Part shown: in pieces, positions 1 through 10,395 of the stretch
How positions within the stretch are numbered: the first letter of the stretch is position 1
Layout: each line of letters opens with the position of its first letter
Assembly (NCBI GenBank): GCA_009746045.1
Contig: RPFO01000086.1
Coordinates: 661,732-723,731 of the forward strand
Direction of reading: 5' to 3'
Origin: Mesostigma viride
Lineage: Eukaryota > Streptophyta > Mesostigmatophyceae > Mesostigmatales > Mesostigmataceae
Length of the DNA stretch: 62,000 nt
Program-made: the position numbers and the translations under genes
The notes under the pieces: generated by a model
The model's database searches: none
What the model was told of the DNA's origin: nothing
What the model saw: only the letters and a program-made list of their open reading frames with translations

Positions 1-296
1 TCGGTTGTGGAAACTGCTTTTCTCCCACAACGACATTACGTACACGGTCATGGCGGCCCATTTAGTGGTAAATTGCAATTACATCTACGTACAGGTACGT
101 ACGTTGGTTTGGCGTAGGTTCAAGTTTCCCAGTTCCCGCAACAACGTAGACTATCTACTGCATACCTGTACCAGGTACAGTACTGTACCGGTGGACCGTC
201 GGCAACCCCCTCCCTGTCAGGAGGGCTTGGGAGCAATCAATGCTTTGAACAAAACCCTCCTTGAGCTGACCTGTCAGGCTTGGCGCGGCGTCAGCG

Positions 297-334
297 TGTT
301 GTTGTTGTTGGTTGTTGTTGTTGTTGTTGTTGTT
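297..334. repeat. (GTT)n microsatellite
   Basis: A short run of GTT with one interruption lies just outside the left arm of the 215-bp inverted repeat. Similar GTT runs occur at 9379-9451, 21936-22008 and 50908-50940, the first two also close to the right-hand arms. Confidence 0.85.
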
Positions 335-360
335 CCACCGCGCCACAGGCACTACGCCAC

Positions 361-575
361 GGGTTTTTGGAAATCGCACCCGGTGCTGGGCGCACCCGAT
401 GACAGATGACAATGACAAGAGGCTACGGTACGCGTCGATAAATACGGGTAACGCTTGTGAAAGGAACGGTGTGGGCCGATAAATACGGGTAACGCTTGCA
501 GACGCGGCGGCATGAGCCGGAAACATTGTGATCAGGGACGAAACGAACGGAAAGCGCAGCCTACTGGCTCATACT
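361..575 (-). repeat. Left arm of 215-bp inverted repeat
   Basis: This segment is the reverse complement, nearly base for base, of 8904-9118 and of its duplicate 21461-21675. Both arms are 215 bp. One visible mismatch lies in the stretch near the GACAGATGACAATGAC block. The arms contain an internal near-duplicate of the motif CGATAAATACGGGTAACGCT (two copies about 45 bp apart). The arrangement could be long terminal inverted repeats of a large DNA transposon, which would fit the MULE-like fragment just inside it, or simply two insertions of one dispersed repeat. Confidence 0.8.
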
Positions 576-719
576 CGTGGGTCAAGATGGCGGCCTATGG
601 GCCATACCATGCCAAGGCGGCCGCGTAAAGTGTTTATGAACGGTGATTTTGAACGTGGCGTAAGAAAGAACCTGGCCACCACGCCGTTGTACAAGGCGGG
701 AAAATAATCAAAGGAACGT

Positions 720-1421
720 TTGGTTACGACCGGGGAGGACGGCCATGTTTTGGAGTGCACATGCCAATTTCCAACCTTTGTAGGCCTCCCATGCCGCCAT
801 TGTTTAGCCGTTGAGGTGCATCTTCATCAGTGCAAGCAGGTGCCGATGCAATTGGTGTGCGATAGGTGGAAGCAACCCAAGCCGGACACTATTGAGAGCC
901 AGCTACAATTCCAACAGATGGTAACTGTACACCCTGAGAACAGCCGTGATGATGATGTCAACGTGGATGTCGCTCAAGGCACGGAGCCTACGTATACTGA
1001 CATTCTCGCTCACATGAAGGCATGGGCTTCTTTGGCGCATGAGGGTCGTTGTGGCTCGGATTTTCTCAGGCATTGTAAGTCATACTGGCAGCAGAAGAGA
1101 CTGCCATCAAGTCAGGTGAGTCAGCCGGGAGGGGATGGAAGTGCTGCTCGCTTGGTAGAAAACCCTTTAGGTCCTCCACCCCGTGGTCGGGGAAAACAAC
1201 CACGTAAACAAAGAGCACACCATCCCAACGAGCCACCCACGTCAAAACGCAAGGTCTCTGCAACTCTTGGTGGAAGCGTTGTCGGTGAGGCTACGGGTAC
1301 TCCGAAGCGGGCCCGGGCCCGGGGCGGGTTCGTTGCTTCTCTTGGTCACGGCAACTGCCCTAGCAATGCCGCGTCTGCTCCAAGTGTTGGCAGTGCTTCT
1401 TCGCAACCCCAACTCCCATGA
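720..1421 (+). pseudogene. MULE/FAR1-like transposase fragment with SWIM zinc finger
   Basis: The frame encodes a SWIM-type zinc finger near its start: Cys-x-Cys, then 10 residues, then Cys-x-His, within ECTCQFPTF and LPCRHCLAV. About 25 residues later comes VCDRWKQ, the usual position of the RW motif after the SWIM finger in Mutator-like (MULE) transposases and FAR1-type proteins derived from them. The C-terminal half is basic and Pro/Gly-rich (GPPPRGRGKQPRKQR), which suits a nuclear DNA-binding tail. The frame is open to a TGA at 1419-1421. No ATG precedes the finger and an in-frame TAA lies just upstream, so the catalytic DDE part is missing or on an unseen exon. A GTGAGT donor-like site lies near 1115, so part of the tail could be intronic. 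Most likely a transposon relic; a domesticated gene cannot be excluded. Confidence 0.6.
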
Positions 1422-2190
1422 GCGAATATGAAACTGCAACCTCAATGCACCTTCACGAGGTCAATGCCCTCATGGATCATTTGGAGGTATTTGCTGGCAA
1501 TGTTGCTAGCATGGCAGCGCTTGCTATGTGCATTAGGGAAGGTGCAACTTCTATGCACCACAGGCTGCCTACATCCTTTGCGGCACATCCATCTTCACGT
1601 TAACAATCCTAAGCGGGACAACATGTGTATCCTGGCTACATTTCATCTGTGTTTGTTGTAAGTTGGTGCGTTTCCTCGGCCATAAAACTTCGTATCAACA
1701 TTGAACATCTTCTTGCCGTAGTGTAATGTGAGTATCTCAAACATATGTGCCGGGCCATTGTCTTGCTCCCGAACATTTTGCGGTGTTTGGCTTTAAGCAC
1801 TATAATGGAATGTTGGAGTTGTGGTGTCCATTGTAGTGCTTGTTGGCTGCCTCCATGATCGTGAGATGTGGCCTTGAATCTCATGTGTGTATTTTCTTTC
1901 AACGATGGACTTGAGTTCTTGGTTTCTTTGCGTTACTTATACATGTGGCGCCAACTCCTCCCAAATGTACAAGGCCACCCCCAGACATGCAACCATGCCC
2001 TAGTCTCCACACTTGCAGGTGCGGCGCATGGTGGACGGACCTACGTGGCGCTGCATGCGACATATCTTCTTGCTGCTGCGGCCCGGCTACTATTGCTACA
2101 CTTATCATCAAGGATGTGGCATATCAGTGGTGCCATCATCATAATTCTTGGCAACGTTTGAAGCTCAATCAGCCATCATGGTGTGGACAG
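1422..2190. other. Non-coding stretch, nothing recognised
   Basis: No frame with recognisable protein content and no clear repeat structure was seen between the SWIM-finger fragment and the start of the 13-kb tandem unit. Confidence 0.5.
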
Positions 2191-2493
2191 TAGGTCTAGT
2201 GGCCCTTGCTTGCGATGGAGCCGTGGTGCCATCACTTCCCCCGGTGGACATCTGTGCTTCCCATCAGTTCCAACGTTCACTACATGTGTTGAGCCGCTCA
2301 TATTGACGGTGGTTCAACCATGGTTGAAGCTAGCCTGAAGTGGCTGGTTTGGCATGTGCCGATTTAGTGGCTAGACGAGTAGTGGGCTCTCAACCCACTC
2401 GGGTGCAAAAAGCGAATCTTCACTGGTAGTTTGACATGTCCGGCTTTGTTGGTGAAAGCTCGTGTAGGCTGTCCAACTGAGTGGTGGTTTCAA

Positions 2494-2680
2494 TGGCCGC
2501 CGCCGCCTCCTCCGGGCCGCTGCCGCCTCCGGGCCGCCGCTGCCGCCGCCGCCTCCGGGCCGCCGCCGCCGCCTCCTCCTTCGGGCCGCCGCTGCCCCCT
2601 CCTCCGGGCCGCCGCTGCCGCCGCCGCCTCCTTTGGGCCGCCACCGCCTTAGCCGGGCCGCCGCCGCCGCTGGCGTTGGG
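2494..2680. repeat. CCG-rich low-complexity tract
   Basis: Imperfect repeats of GGGCCGCCGCTGCC and CCGCCGCCTCC. The Pro/Ala/Arg-rich frames seen here on both strands are by-products of composition. The same tract recurs at 15500-15686 in unit 2. Confidence 0.8.
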
Positions 2681-2842
2681 TAGTGCCATGCATTGTGGTA
2701 CCAACCCAAGGTTGCTGTGGGAGTTCCCTTAAACCCTGAGTGCCCCCCCTCAGGATAACATTACTGGATGTTCCCTAGCAACCGCCACCATTAGGGAGGA
2801 CAGTCAATACTTGCTGACCCACATTTGCTTGACATGTCAATA

Positions 2843-3115
2843 TGTAACAACCAAATCTGACTTGTTGTTACATCCTGAGTTTTAGTTTGGGATTTTATTT
2901 GAGGCCTTTTGGATGAGTATTGAGCTAGTTATGAGGTTTCCCACGTGCAGAGATATTTCGAGACCTGGACTTTGTCAACTGACTTGTTTAGACCCTCATT
3001 GGTCGTGGCCTGATCCACGTGGGGTTATTAGTGGGTTATTAGTTGGTCGGTTCTGCCAAGTCTTGCCTAGATATTTTAGGACTCCAATGCTTATCAAGAT
3101 TCGGTGATTCCACGT
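2843..3115 (+). mobile_element. LTR-like relic related to the 52-60 kb gypsy element
   Basis: It begins TGTAACAACCAAAT, the same as the start of the LTR at 52079-52781 read on the minus strand. It also shares CTCATTGGTCGTGGCCTGAT followed by CCACGT with that LTR at a similar distance. The rest is diverged and the 3' end cannot be fixed, so the right boundary is approximate. Probably a solo LTR or fragment of a sister family. The copy in unit 2 starts at 15849. Confidence 0.55.
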
Positions 3116-3473
3116 CTGGATTATGCCAGGCTGGTTTGTGTGCTCTTGTGTTACGTGTCTAGTTAGAGGGACGAAAGAATCTTACCTTGTGATGCTGTAA
3201 CCTGATTGGTCCATTTCAGGCTAACGGTGGAGCATGCTCGACATGCACGTTGAGATTAGGACGTATGGGTTGCCATTGCTGGAACGTTTGTTGTGATCTA
3301 ATCTAACATGGTATAATGTTAGTTCGCATAATTCATCCATCCTCAAAGCCTCTTGCTCGTTGACCACTTTCAGTTCCACAGAAGTAGTCAAGGATATTAC
3401 TTGTCTAACTTACTGAGATAACTAGACACAATTATCAAGGAGACAATTATATTTCTTGATCAACGCATCTCTC

Positions 3474-3505
3474 GATTTCTGGCCTGCGCTGGTTGTCTCC
3501 TTGAT
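3474..3505 (+). repeat. Dispersed GATTTCTGGCC... motif, instance 1
   Basis: One of at least six copies of a short motif with core TGGCCTGCGCTGGTTGTCTC followed by CTTGAT. Others are at 7869-7904 (-), 16491-16522 (+), 20429-20464 (-), 28886-28917 (+) and 48780-48811 (+). Here it is preceded at 3434 by ATCAAGGAGACAA, the inverse of its own end. Confidence 0.75.
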
Positions 3506-3659
3506 ATTTCTTGATCAACGCATTGCGGTCCAATGTGGTGTGATCAATTGTTTCTTAAGCCGCGGTATGATTGTGTGCACGAGTTTAATTCGTCAACCCC
3601 GATGGATTCGATTGACTAGATTAAGTGAGACAACTATGCATGCCTGAGATGGATTAATT

Positions 3660-4480
3660 AATTTACTAATTAAAATCGTGCTAGCTCCCGTTTGGGAGCT
3701 AGTCATGGAGCATTAATCGCGACGGATGGATGGATGGATGGATGGATGGATGGATGGATGGATGGATGGATGGATGGATGGATGGATGGATGGATGGATG
3801 GATGGATGGATGGATGGATGGATGGATGGATGGATGGATGGATGGATGGATGGATGGATGGATGGATGGATGGATGGATGGGTGGGTGGGTGGGTGGGTG
3901 GGTGGGTGGGTGGGTGGGTGGGTGGGTGGGTGGGTGGGTGGGTGGGTGGGTGGGTGGGTGGGTGGGTGGGTGGGTGGGTGGGTGGGTGGGTGGGTGGGTG
4001 GGTGGACCCGTGGGTGGGTGGGTGGGTGGGTGGGTGGGTGGGTGGGTGGGTGGGTGGGTGGGTGGGTGGGTGGGTGGGTGGGTGGGTGGGTGGGTGGGTG
4101 GGTGGGTGGGTGGGTGGGTGGGTGGGTGGGTGGGTGGGTGGATGGGTGGGTGGGTGGGTGGGTGGGTGGGTGGGTGGGTGGGTGGGTGGGTGGGTGGGTG
4201 GGTGGGTGGGTGGGTGGGTGGGTGGGTGGGTGGGTGGGTGGGTGGGTGGGTGGGTGGATGGATGGATGGATGGATGGATGGATGGATGGATGGGTGCACA
4301 CAATCCAACCCGTCTATTCTATCTAGTAACAAACAATCCTACTAGTCTATCTTATCTAGCTAGAGTGTGCCAGAGCCTAGGAGTCTTGCCTAGATATATA
4401 CTCACTAGTAGATATGCTCTAGTTGTCTCACATCATTGTCTCACTTAATAATTAATATGTGTGAATGCACGTAGTTTCAC
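3660..4480 (-). mobile_element. Probable retroelement 3' end with expanded microsatellite
   Basis: The sides of the GGAT/GGGT array match, in degraded form, both arms of the palindrome at 35007-35552. On the left is a short hairpin (GCTAGCTCCCGTTTGGGAGC) and GGAGCATTAATC. On the right are GGGTGCACACAATCC and repeated CTATCTAG words. In the 35-kb copy the order is reading-frame remnant, GATAGATG repeats, GGAT run, hairpin, TTAA-rich tail. By that order this segment would be the 3' untranslated end of a minus-strand element. The assignment is an inference from this shared order. Confidence 0.4.
3724..4296. repeat. (GGAT)n-(GGGT)n-(GGAT)n microsatellite, unit 1
   Basis: About 573 bp of pure tetranucleotide repeat: GGAT, then a long GGGT core with one GGACCC interruption near 4003 and one GGAT near 4140, then GGAT again. 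The G-rich strand has G3 runs every 4 bases and could form G-quadruplexes. The unit 2 copy at 16741-17336 is longer and differs in the GGAT and GGGT counts. Confidence 0.97.
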
Positions 4481-6346
4481 AATAATGACCAACTAGTGGC
4501 CGGGAGTACCTGTTCACGTGCCCCATTGAGGGCTTATATATATCGTCGCGCGGTTATTGCCCGTTGCCGACGCTTTCTGCAGGGGGACTGGGAGGGGCTG
4601 TTTGGCGTGCCGCCCCGCGCACGGCCCGGCTGTCGGGGGAGGTCAACTTCGAGCGGGTGGCCGCCGACGTCATCCGCCTCGTCCGCGAGGGGCAGCTCAG
4701 CCGGGCCATGACCCGCTTGGAAATGGCCAAGCTCGCCCCCGCCAATGCGGCTACCCTGGCGGCCTTGGAGGCTCTTCACCCTGCGGAGCCCGGATTCCAG
4801 CTGCCCGTGCCGGACCCCCTGCCGGCCCCCCTCCGGCTGGACCGCGACTGCTTCCTGGAGGTGATGCGTGAGGTCCCGCGGGCTTCCTCTACCGGGCCGT
4901 CGGGCTGGCGCTACGAGCACTTGGAGGTCCTGGTGGGGCATGGGGGCGAGGACATTCTCTTTGACACCCTCATTGACCTGGCGGCTGGTCGCGTTCCTCC
5001 CGCTGCGCGCGAGTGGTTAGCGGGCGCTCGCCTCCTCGCTCTGCTCAAGGGTGTCTTGCCCCCCCCGAGGGCAAGGTGCGCCCGATCGCCTGCGGTGAGG
5101 TGCTCCGCAAGCTCGTGGGCAAAGTGATCTGCCGCCAAAAGGCGCCCGAGCTCCGTGCCTTTTTCTGCCCGCCCCTCGCAGCGGGTGAGACCTCGGTGGC
5201 GGCCCAGCTGGGGGTGACGACTCCAGGCGGGGCGGATATCCTCATCCATTCGGTGCAGGCCTACCTCGAGGCCCACCCCACCCACGCTGTCGTCAAGGTC
5301 GACTGCCACAACGCGTTCAACAGTCTGTCCCGCGCCAGCATGTTTGCGGCCGTCATGGAGTCCTTCGAGGACTTGTACGCTTGGACAGCCGTGTGCTACG
5401 GCCAGCCCGGCCAACTGGTTCACATCATGGAGGACGGCACTCGCGGCGGCCTGCTGTCGCGGTCGGGCACCCAGCAAGGGGACCCCCTGGGACCCCTGTA
5501 CTTTGCCGCCCCCCTCCAGGGTTGCCTCCAAGCGGTCCATGCTGCCCACCCGGCGGTCGCTATTCAGGCCTACTTGGATGATATCTACCTGCTGGGCCCT
5601 GTGCCGGACACCACCGCGGCTCTGCTGGCACTGCAGACCGCGGTGGCCGACATCAACCTCCAGTTGACCCTTGCCAAGTGCGCGGTGTACTCGCCCCAAG
5701 GTGATTGCTCCGGCTTTCCGCCCCAGCTCTTGGGCCGGGACGAGCGCCTCCATGGGTTGGATGTCCTCGGCGTTCCGGTTGGCGACCCCGCGTTTGTCAT
5801 CGATGCTCTGCGGGCCGCCCTCGAGGCACGCACTGAGGTACTGCCCTTGATTGCGCGCCTTCATGATTCGCAGACCAAGGGTCTGCTTCTGTGGTTTTGC
5901 GCTCACCCTCGCGTCGTTCACTGGCTCCGGGGCGCTCTTCCGTCTCAGGTCCGGCTGGCCGCCGAGGGCCACGACGAACGCATCCAGTCGGCCTTGGCGC
6001 AGCTGGTCCCGGGCCCCGACCTCCCGCCACATGCTATTCGCATTGCCTCCCTGCCTGCACGGATGGGTGGCTGCGGTCTGACTCGTGCCGCCCGGCTGGC
6101 CCCAGCAGCCTTTTTGGGCTCCGTCGCTCAGTCGTGGGCGGAAAGCTGCCGGCTCCTGCCCCTTTTGGCAACGGCAGCGCCTGACCTCCTGGACCCCAGC
6201 AGCCCTTTGCCCTTCGTCACCGCCATCCAGGAGGCCTATGCTGAGATCCAGCAGGCCTGTTCTCCCGTCCGTGCCGCTCAGGCGGTACAGCGCCACCTCC
6301 CTCGCGGCACTCCCTCGGTCGCCTCCGTTCAATCTCCCGCCGCATT

Positions 6347-6348
6347 CC
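6347..6348. repeat. Left target-site duplication of the CACTA-like element
   Basis: The CC before the element is repeated at 6828-6829 after it. The uninterrupted target in unit 2 reads TTCCCTGC. Confidence 0.5.
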
Positions 6349-6827
6349 CACTACAATACGGTTCGTAGGAGACGCGAAATGAGTGAGAATGTTACCCGAG
6401 CGGTAACGAGGATTTGCACCGTTGATTTTAACATATGTTTCTTTTTTTGCGCCATTTGGCGAGCATCGACTGGAGCCTGAACCTAGCGGGGGGAATCGTG
6501 CGGGGGAATCTTGCGGGGGAATCTTGCGGGGAAAAATTCCGAACGTGATTTTAGCGAAGTCCTACTATACTTTGCTTGGTACACGGTACTACAGTTTCGT
6601 CACTGAAAATTTTCTGTAGTTGCGTTGGTTTTTCGTACGTTCCGCTGAAATTTTTGTGTTCAGTGCCCAGATCACAATTTGATCCGGGCGCAAAATGATT
6701 GGCTGTACGGTACGAACCAAAAACGAAATTTTAGTATCTAAGTTCCGCAGCGCTTGCTGAATTTGCCCCGGAAGCCCGGGGGCACTTTCCCCGCTGAAAA
6801 AGGTGTCCGCGGAAGCGTATTGTAGTG
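6349..6827. mobile_element. Non-autonomous CACTA (En/Spm)-like element
   Basis: A 479-bp insertion interrupts the reverse transcriptase gene of unit 1. The empty site is preserved in unit 2 at about 19386-19394 (CGCATTCCCTGCTC). Its ends are perfect 12-bp inverted repeats, CACTACAATACG and CGTATTGTAGTG, starting with the CACTA diagnostic of the family. It is flanked by CC on the left and CCC on the right where the empty site has a single CCC. That fits a 2-bp target duplication (3-bp is more usual) or loss of a base. It has no transposase frame, so it would need an autonomous partner elsewhere. Confidence 0.85.
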
Positions 6828-7868
6828 CCCTGCTCGCGTCATCGATAAACACCAGAAAACCTACGCGGGTATTCTGCACACGGCTGATTGGATTGCTCTT
6901 TTCGCGGACCTCAACGCCCAGGGACGTGCGTGGCTGTTCTCGCTTTCCTTGCGGAGTGTGGGCTCGGCGTACCTTCGTGCTCTTCCCATGGCCCCCCATT
7001 CGCCTTGGCTCCCAGCCACTACTCGGTGGCGCTCCGGCACCAGCTATTTGCCCCGCAGCCTCTTGTTCCGGCCGGGCGGCCTTGTGGTAGCTGTGGGCAG
7101 CCGCTGGATCCCACGGGGACTCACTACCTTGCCTGCATGGGGGGCCAACAGAATCAGAATTGGTATTTGTATTTGCACACTGTCCTCCTGACGGTGGTGC
7201 TCGCCATGATTCGGTCGGTTTTCCCCCACGCGAACATCCGGTCCGAGGATGCGGATGGCGCTGCCTTCTATTCCCCCAACCACCGGCCTGACATCGTGGT
7301 GCTGGACTTTGAGGGGGGTGGCCGGCATCTGCTTATTGACGTTTCGGTGGCGCGGCCCTTGGCTCTTAGCCACGTGGCTGGGGCCTCCCTCACGGCAGGT
7401 TACACGGCGGACCGGGCGGAGCGGGCCAAGCTCCTGGCCTACGGCGACGTCGGGCACCATCGTGTGGTGCCCTTTGTCCTGGAGGAGTTTGGGGCCATGG
7501 GGCCCCTGACCTCCGCCTTCTTCAAGGAGTGTTGCCGGCTCCGGGAGGACCGGCTGGACCTGGAGGGCCAGCGGGCCCCATGGTCGGCGCGGACCTGGAC
7601 GTCATATTGGCGTCAGCGCTTGTCGGTGGCGCTGACTCGGGCCATGGCGGACATCATGCTCCGCCGTGCGCGGGCTGATTTTGCGGTGCAGCAGGGCTAT
7701 TAGGTTCCTCCCGTTAGGCGTTTCCATTGGTCTTATCGTAGTATAGAGCTTTGACATGGCTCTGTATATAGGTTTATAGCTGGGCGTTTGCTTTGGTTTG
7801 AGTGATTTCACTCTGCTGTAAGTAATTATATTTTTAATATATATCGTCGAGGCAAGAAGCAACCATTT

Positions 7869-7904
7869 ATCAAGGAGACAATGCAACAACCAGCGCAGGC
7901 CAGA
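7869..7904 (-). repeat. Dispersed GATTTCTGGCC... motif, instance 2
   Basis: Inverted copy of the motif at 3474-3505 with an extra ATGCAAC-type insertion. Instances 1 and 2 bracket the microsatellite and the non-LTR element, pointing outward from each other as an inverted pair. Confidence 0.7.
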
Positions 7905-8903
7905 TAATTTATACCAAGTCCTCAATTTGCATGATTTTTCAATTGCTCCTTATCCAATTACAATTTACAACACATACGCATGAATCATAGAGCTTTCATG
8001 TGTGCTACAACGCAGACAGTTCTGGCGCTCCCGGTCGTCATCTTGCCGACACCGGGCCACTGCGGTTGTCGGCACCCGGCACCCCTCACCCCACCCCACT
8101 GCACAGCACAAACCTGCTTCCTAGAATTGGCCTGCAGCCGAGAAGGGCGCCAATGCCGTGTAGAAACTCATGATGTGAACGGCATGTGGTCAGTGGTCAC
8201 AAGCGCCAAGGACACCTAGTGGCCTTTACCTGCCCCAAACCACAACATCCCAAGCATGCCTTTATCTGCGGAGCAGCTGATCCTGAAGTGGCAACCCCGC
8301 CCTTACGACACATAACACCGACCATGCCACCATGGGACCTGCGTCCTGCAATAAAATATTTGCCTAAATATCGTCGTCTTGTGCCCGCACGTCCATGGAG
8401 GTTGAAATTACTTATTAACATGCGAATATATTCAATGAATGAGGCATGACAACTGTTGAGTACAACCCGCCGGATTCCCTCCACAGCACAGCCGAAGGAA
8501 CCAATCTAACAGCCCTGTTTTCTTGACTAGTTTGTCCTACCAGCTAGCACCGCAACGCAATACTAATTCGGCCGTTGATCGACATTTCCCCAGGGCTTGA
8601 CTGGAACAGATGCCGCTAAATTCTTTCGGTCCGTCAATTCTTTTGGTGTGGAGTTGAATTTATCAGTTCTACTAGGCCAAAGTCCCCCCGCGGCTCGCGC
8701 CCTGGCCATGGTGAAATTGGTGATGGACTTGGAAGTTTTCTGCCTTCCATCCTGCGGCGAGGCTCCGCTTGGCAGTTGACGCGCCAGCATTTTCTTCTGT
8801 CATTTGTACTTACGCACCATCAATAAGTTTACGCGCCGGGGCGCGTGCGATCGATACAGTAGACTTAGCAGTTCGCACAGGCATGTGCGTCGGCGCCCTC
8901 CGT

Positions 8904-9118
8904 AGTATGAGCCAGTAGGCTGCGCTTTCCGTTCGTTTCGTCCCTGATCACAATGTTTCCGGCTCATGCCGCCGCGTCTGCAAGCGTTACCCGTATTTAT
9001 CGGCCCACACCGTTCCTTTCACAAGCGTTACCCGTATTTATCGACGCGTACCGTAGCCTCTCGTCATTGTCATCTGTCATCGGGTGCGCCCAGCACCGGG
9101 TGCGATTTCCAAAAACCC
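8904..9118 (+). repeat. Right arm of 215-bp inverted repeat, unit 1
   Basis: Reverse complement of 361-575 over 215 bp with about one mismatch. Duplicated within unit 2 at 21461-21675. Confidence 0.8.
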
Positions 9119-9378
9119 CTACGCCACCCCCGCCCACCTCCGGTGGCTTGCGCCACCTTTACCCCAGTCAACCCGTCGCCCCTCGGGTTGGGGACAACGC
9201 CTCCACCATCCGACGGCCCCAATCCCTCGCGTCGCGTCTATGTGTTTTTTCGGCTACCACTATGCGGTTTTTCGGCTACCACTTTGCGGTTCTCGGGTGT
9301 ACCTGTCCGTCTGTCCGTCGGATTCACCCATCTGACGGTCGTAAAACGTTGGGAGAGTAAACGAGCGGAATAGGGTTG

Positions 9379-9380
9379 CG

Positions 9381-9424
<44 letters not shown>

Positions 9425-9451
9425 TTTTGTTGTTGTTGTTGTTGTTGTTGT
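9379..9451. repeat. (GTT)n microsatellite, unit 1
   Basis: Two GTT runs split by TATTTTT. Copy in unit 2 at 21936-22008. Confidence 0.9.
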
Positions 9452-10395
9452 TACCCACGTGGGACGATCATATTAAATACATGTCAGCAGGTCTCACCGT
9501 ATAAGAGCATAGGAAGGGCCACGTCATTTCAGTTACGATTTCCGAGAGCTTGAGACCTTTGCCCTTCGATTCCGCTACGGTTACTTTTAGGAAACGGCCA
9601 CTTTCATACCGCTAAGCGCAAAGATTCTTCCATTTATTACAGGATGCCCGATGGTCTTACACGTAGGGAGATATGCCAGGCTAGGGACGAGCAAAACGGC
9701 TGGCTAGCGCCGCAGCCGTTGGCGCAGCCCTTCCAACTTCCTGGCGCGTATTAAAAGCGTATTAGCTTTGTGGCCGTTTTCAGATAAAACCGTTGTAACC
9801 GTTAAATGTCAGCATATCGCACTGGAAGGCCCCGCGGAAGCTCTCGTAAGTCGTAAGATCTCTAGTTGGACCCCACGCCGCCGCCGCCCGCCGACAGATA
9901 TTTTGCTTTTAAGCATGGAATCTCCTCTTCAGACGCCAACGGACGGTACGGCGGGTTCTTTCTGGATTCCTTTAGAGAATCGAAAAGTTACTTCGCTCTT
10001 TTCTGGAACCCCCATCGCAACAGATTCTGCACGGTTACGGGGTATAGTTTCATATGAACTGCACCGCCGTATTATGGAATAAACTGAATAAATACACGCA
10101 TTTCCCCGGAAAATGCTGGAAAATGCACCGCTGGTGTAATGGTCAATGGGGCACCTGTACAGACTGTAATGTCCATGTTGAGCGTACAATCGATAACGAT
10201 TGAGGGAGCGTCGGCGGCTTATGTGACCTATCGATCTACGTTTTTTCACGTAAATTTTCGGCTTCCCTTGGGTTTGAGACAAGTGTGGATGTAACACATA
10301 AAGATAGGTGACTTCAATTAACCCGGCGCATCCATTTTGCTGGCGATATACGCCCCTTTAGCTACCCACAAACGGCTTCGCATTCTTGGCATTAA

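Larger units (their letters stand above)
4496..7703 (+). pseudogene. Non-LTR retrotransposon ORF (RT plus restriction-like endonuclease), copy 1
   Basis: Reverse transcriptase motifs are clear: motif A VKVDCHNAFN, motif B GTQQGDPLGP, motif C AYLDDIYL. Downstream lies a CCHC finger (CGSCG, then His and Cys in THYLAC). A restriction-like endonuclease signature follows: RPDIVVLD, about 12 residues, LIDVSV, and a Lys in AERAKLLAY. This order, RT then CCHC then PD-(D/E)xK, is that of the R2-like, REL-endonuclease class of non-LTR elements. The 5' part is missing. The frame is broken at a short C run at 4613-4616 (this copy only), at a C8 run at 5059-5066, near a C6 run at 6992-6997, and by a 479-bp insertion at 6349-6827. 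It ends at a TAG, 7701-7703. A long antisense frame over this gene is a GC-composition shadow. Not functional as read. Confidence 0.85.
7704..10395. other. Repeat-rich spacer upstream of GC1
   Basis: Contains an inverted dispersed motif (7869-7904), the right arm of the 215-bp inverted repeat (8904-9118) and GTT runs (9379-9451). Several frames of 60-135 residues exist, but none has recognisable domains or an obvious coding pattern. The block at 8597-8779 encodes an unrecognised 60-residue frame. The same spacer recurs at 20264-22952. Confidence 0.5.

Noticed and set aside
3692-4448. Long frames of DGWM/GGWV and HPST/PPTH repeats over the GGAT/GGGT arrays
   Set aside because: They are open only because a 4-base repeat without stop codons is open in every frame and on both strands.
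4911-6332. 473-residue antisense frame over the reverse transcriptase
   Set aside because: The sense strand has clear RT motifs in order. The antisense frame is a GC-composition shadow with no domains.
8597-8779. Possible rRNA fragment (CCGTCAATTCTTTTG resembles the reverse complement of a universal small-subunit rRNA site)
   Set aside because: Only about 14 bases resemble the conserved site, and the flanks do not follow rRNA. The 60-residue frame there was not recognised either.
8953-9373. 135-residue frames over the 215-bp arm
   Set aside because: They overlap each other in different frames across a dispersed repeat and continue into low-complexity sequence.
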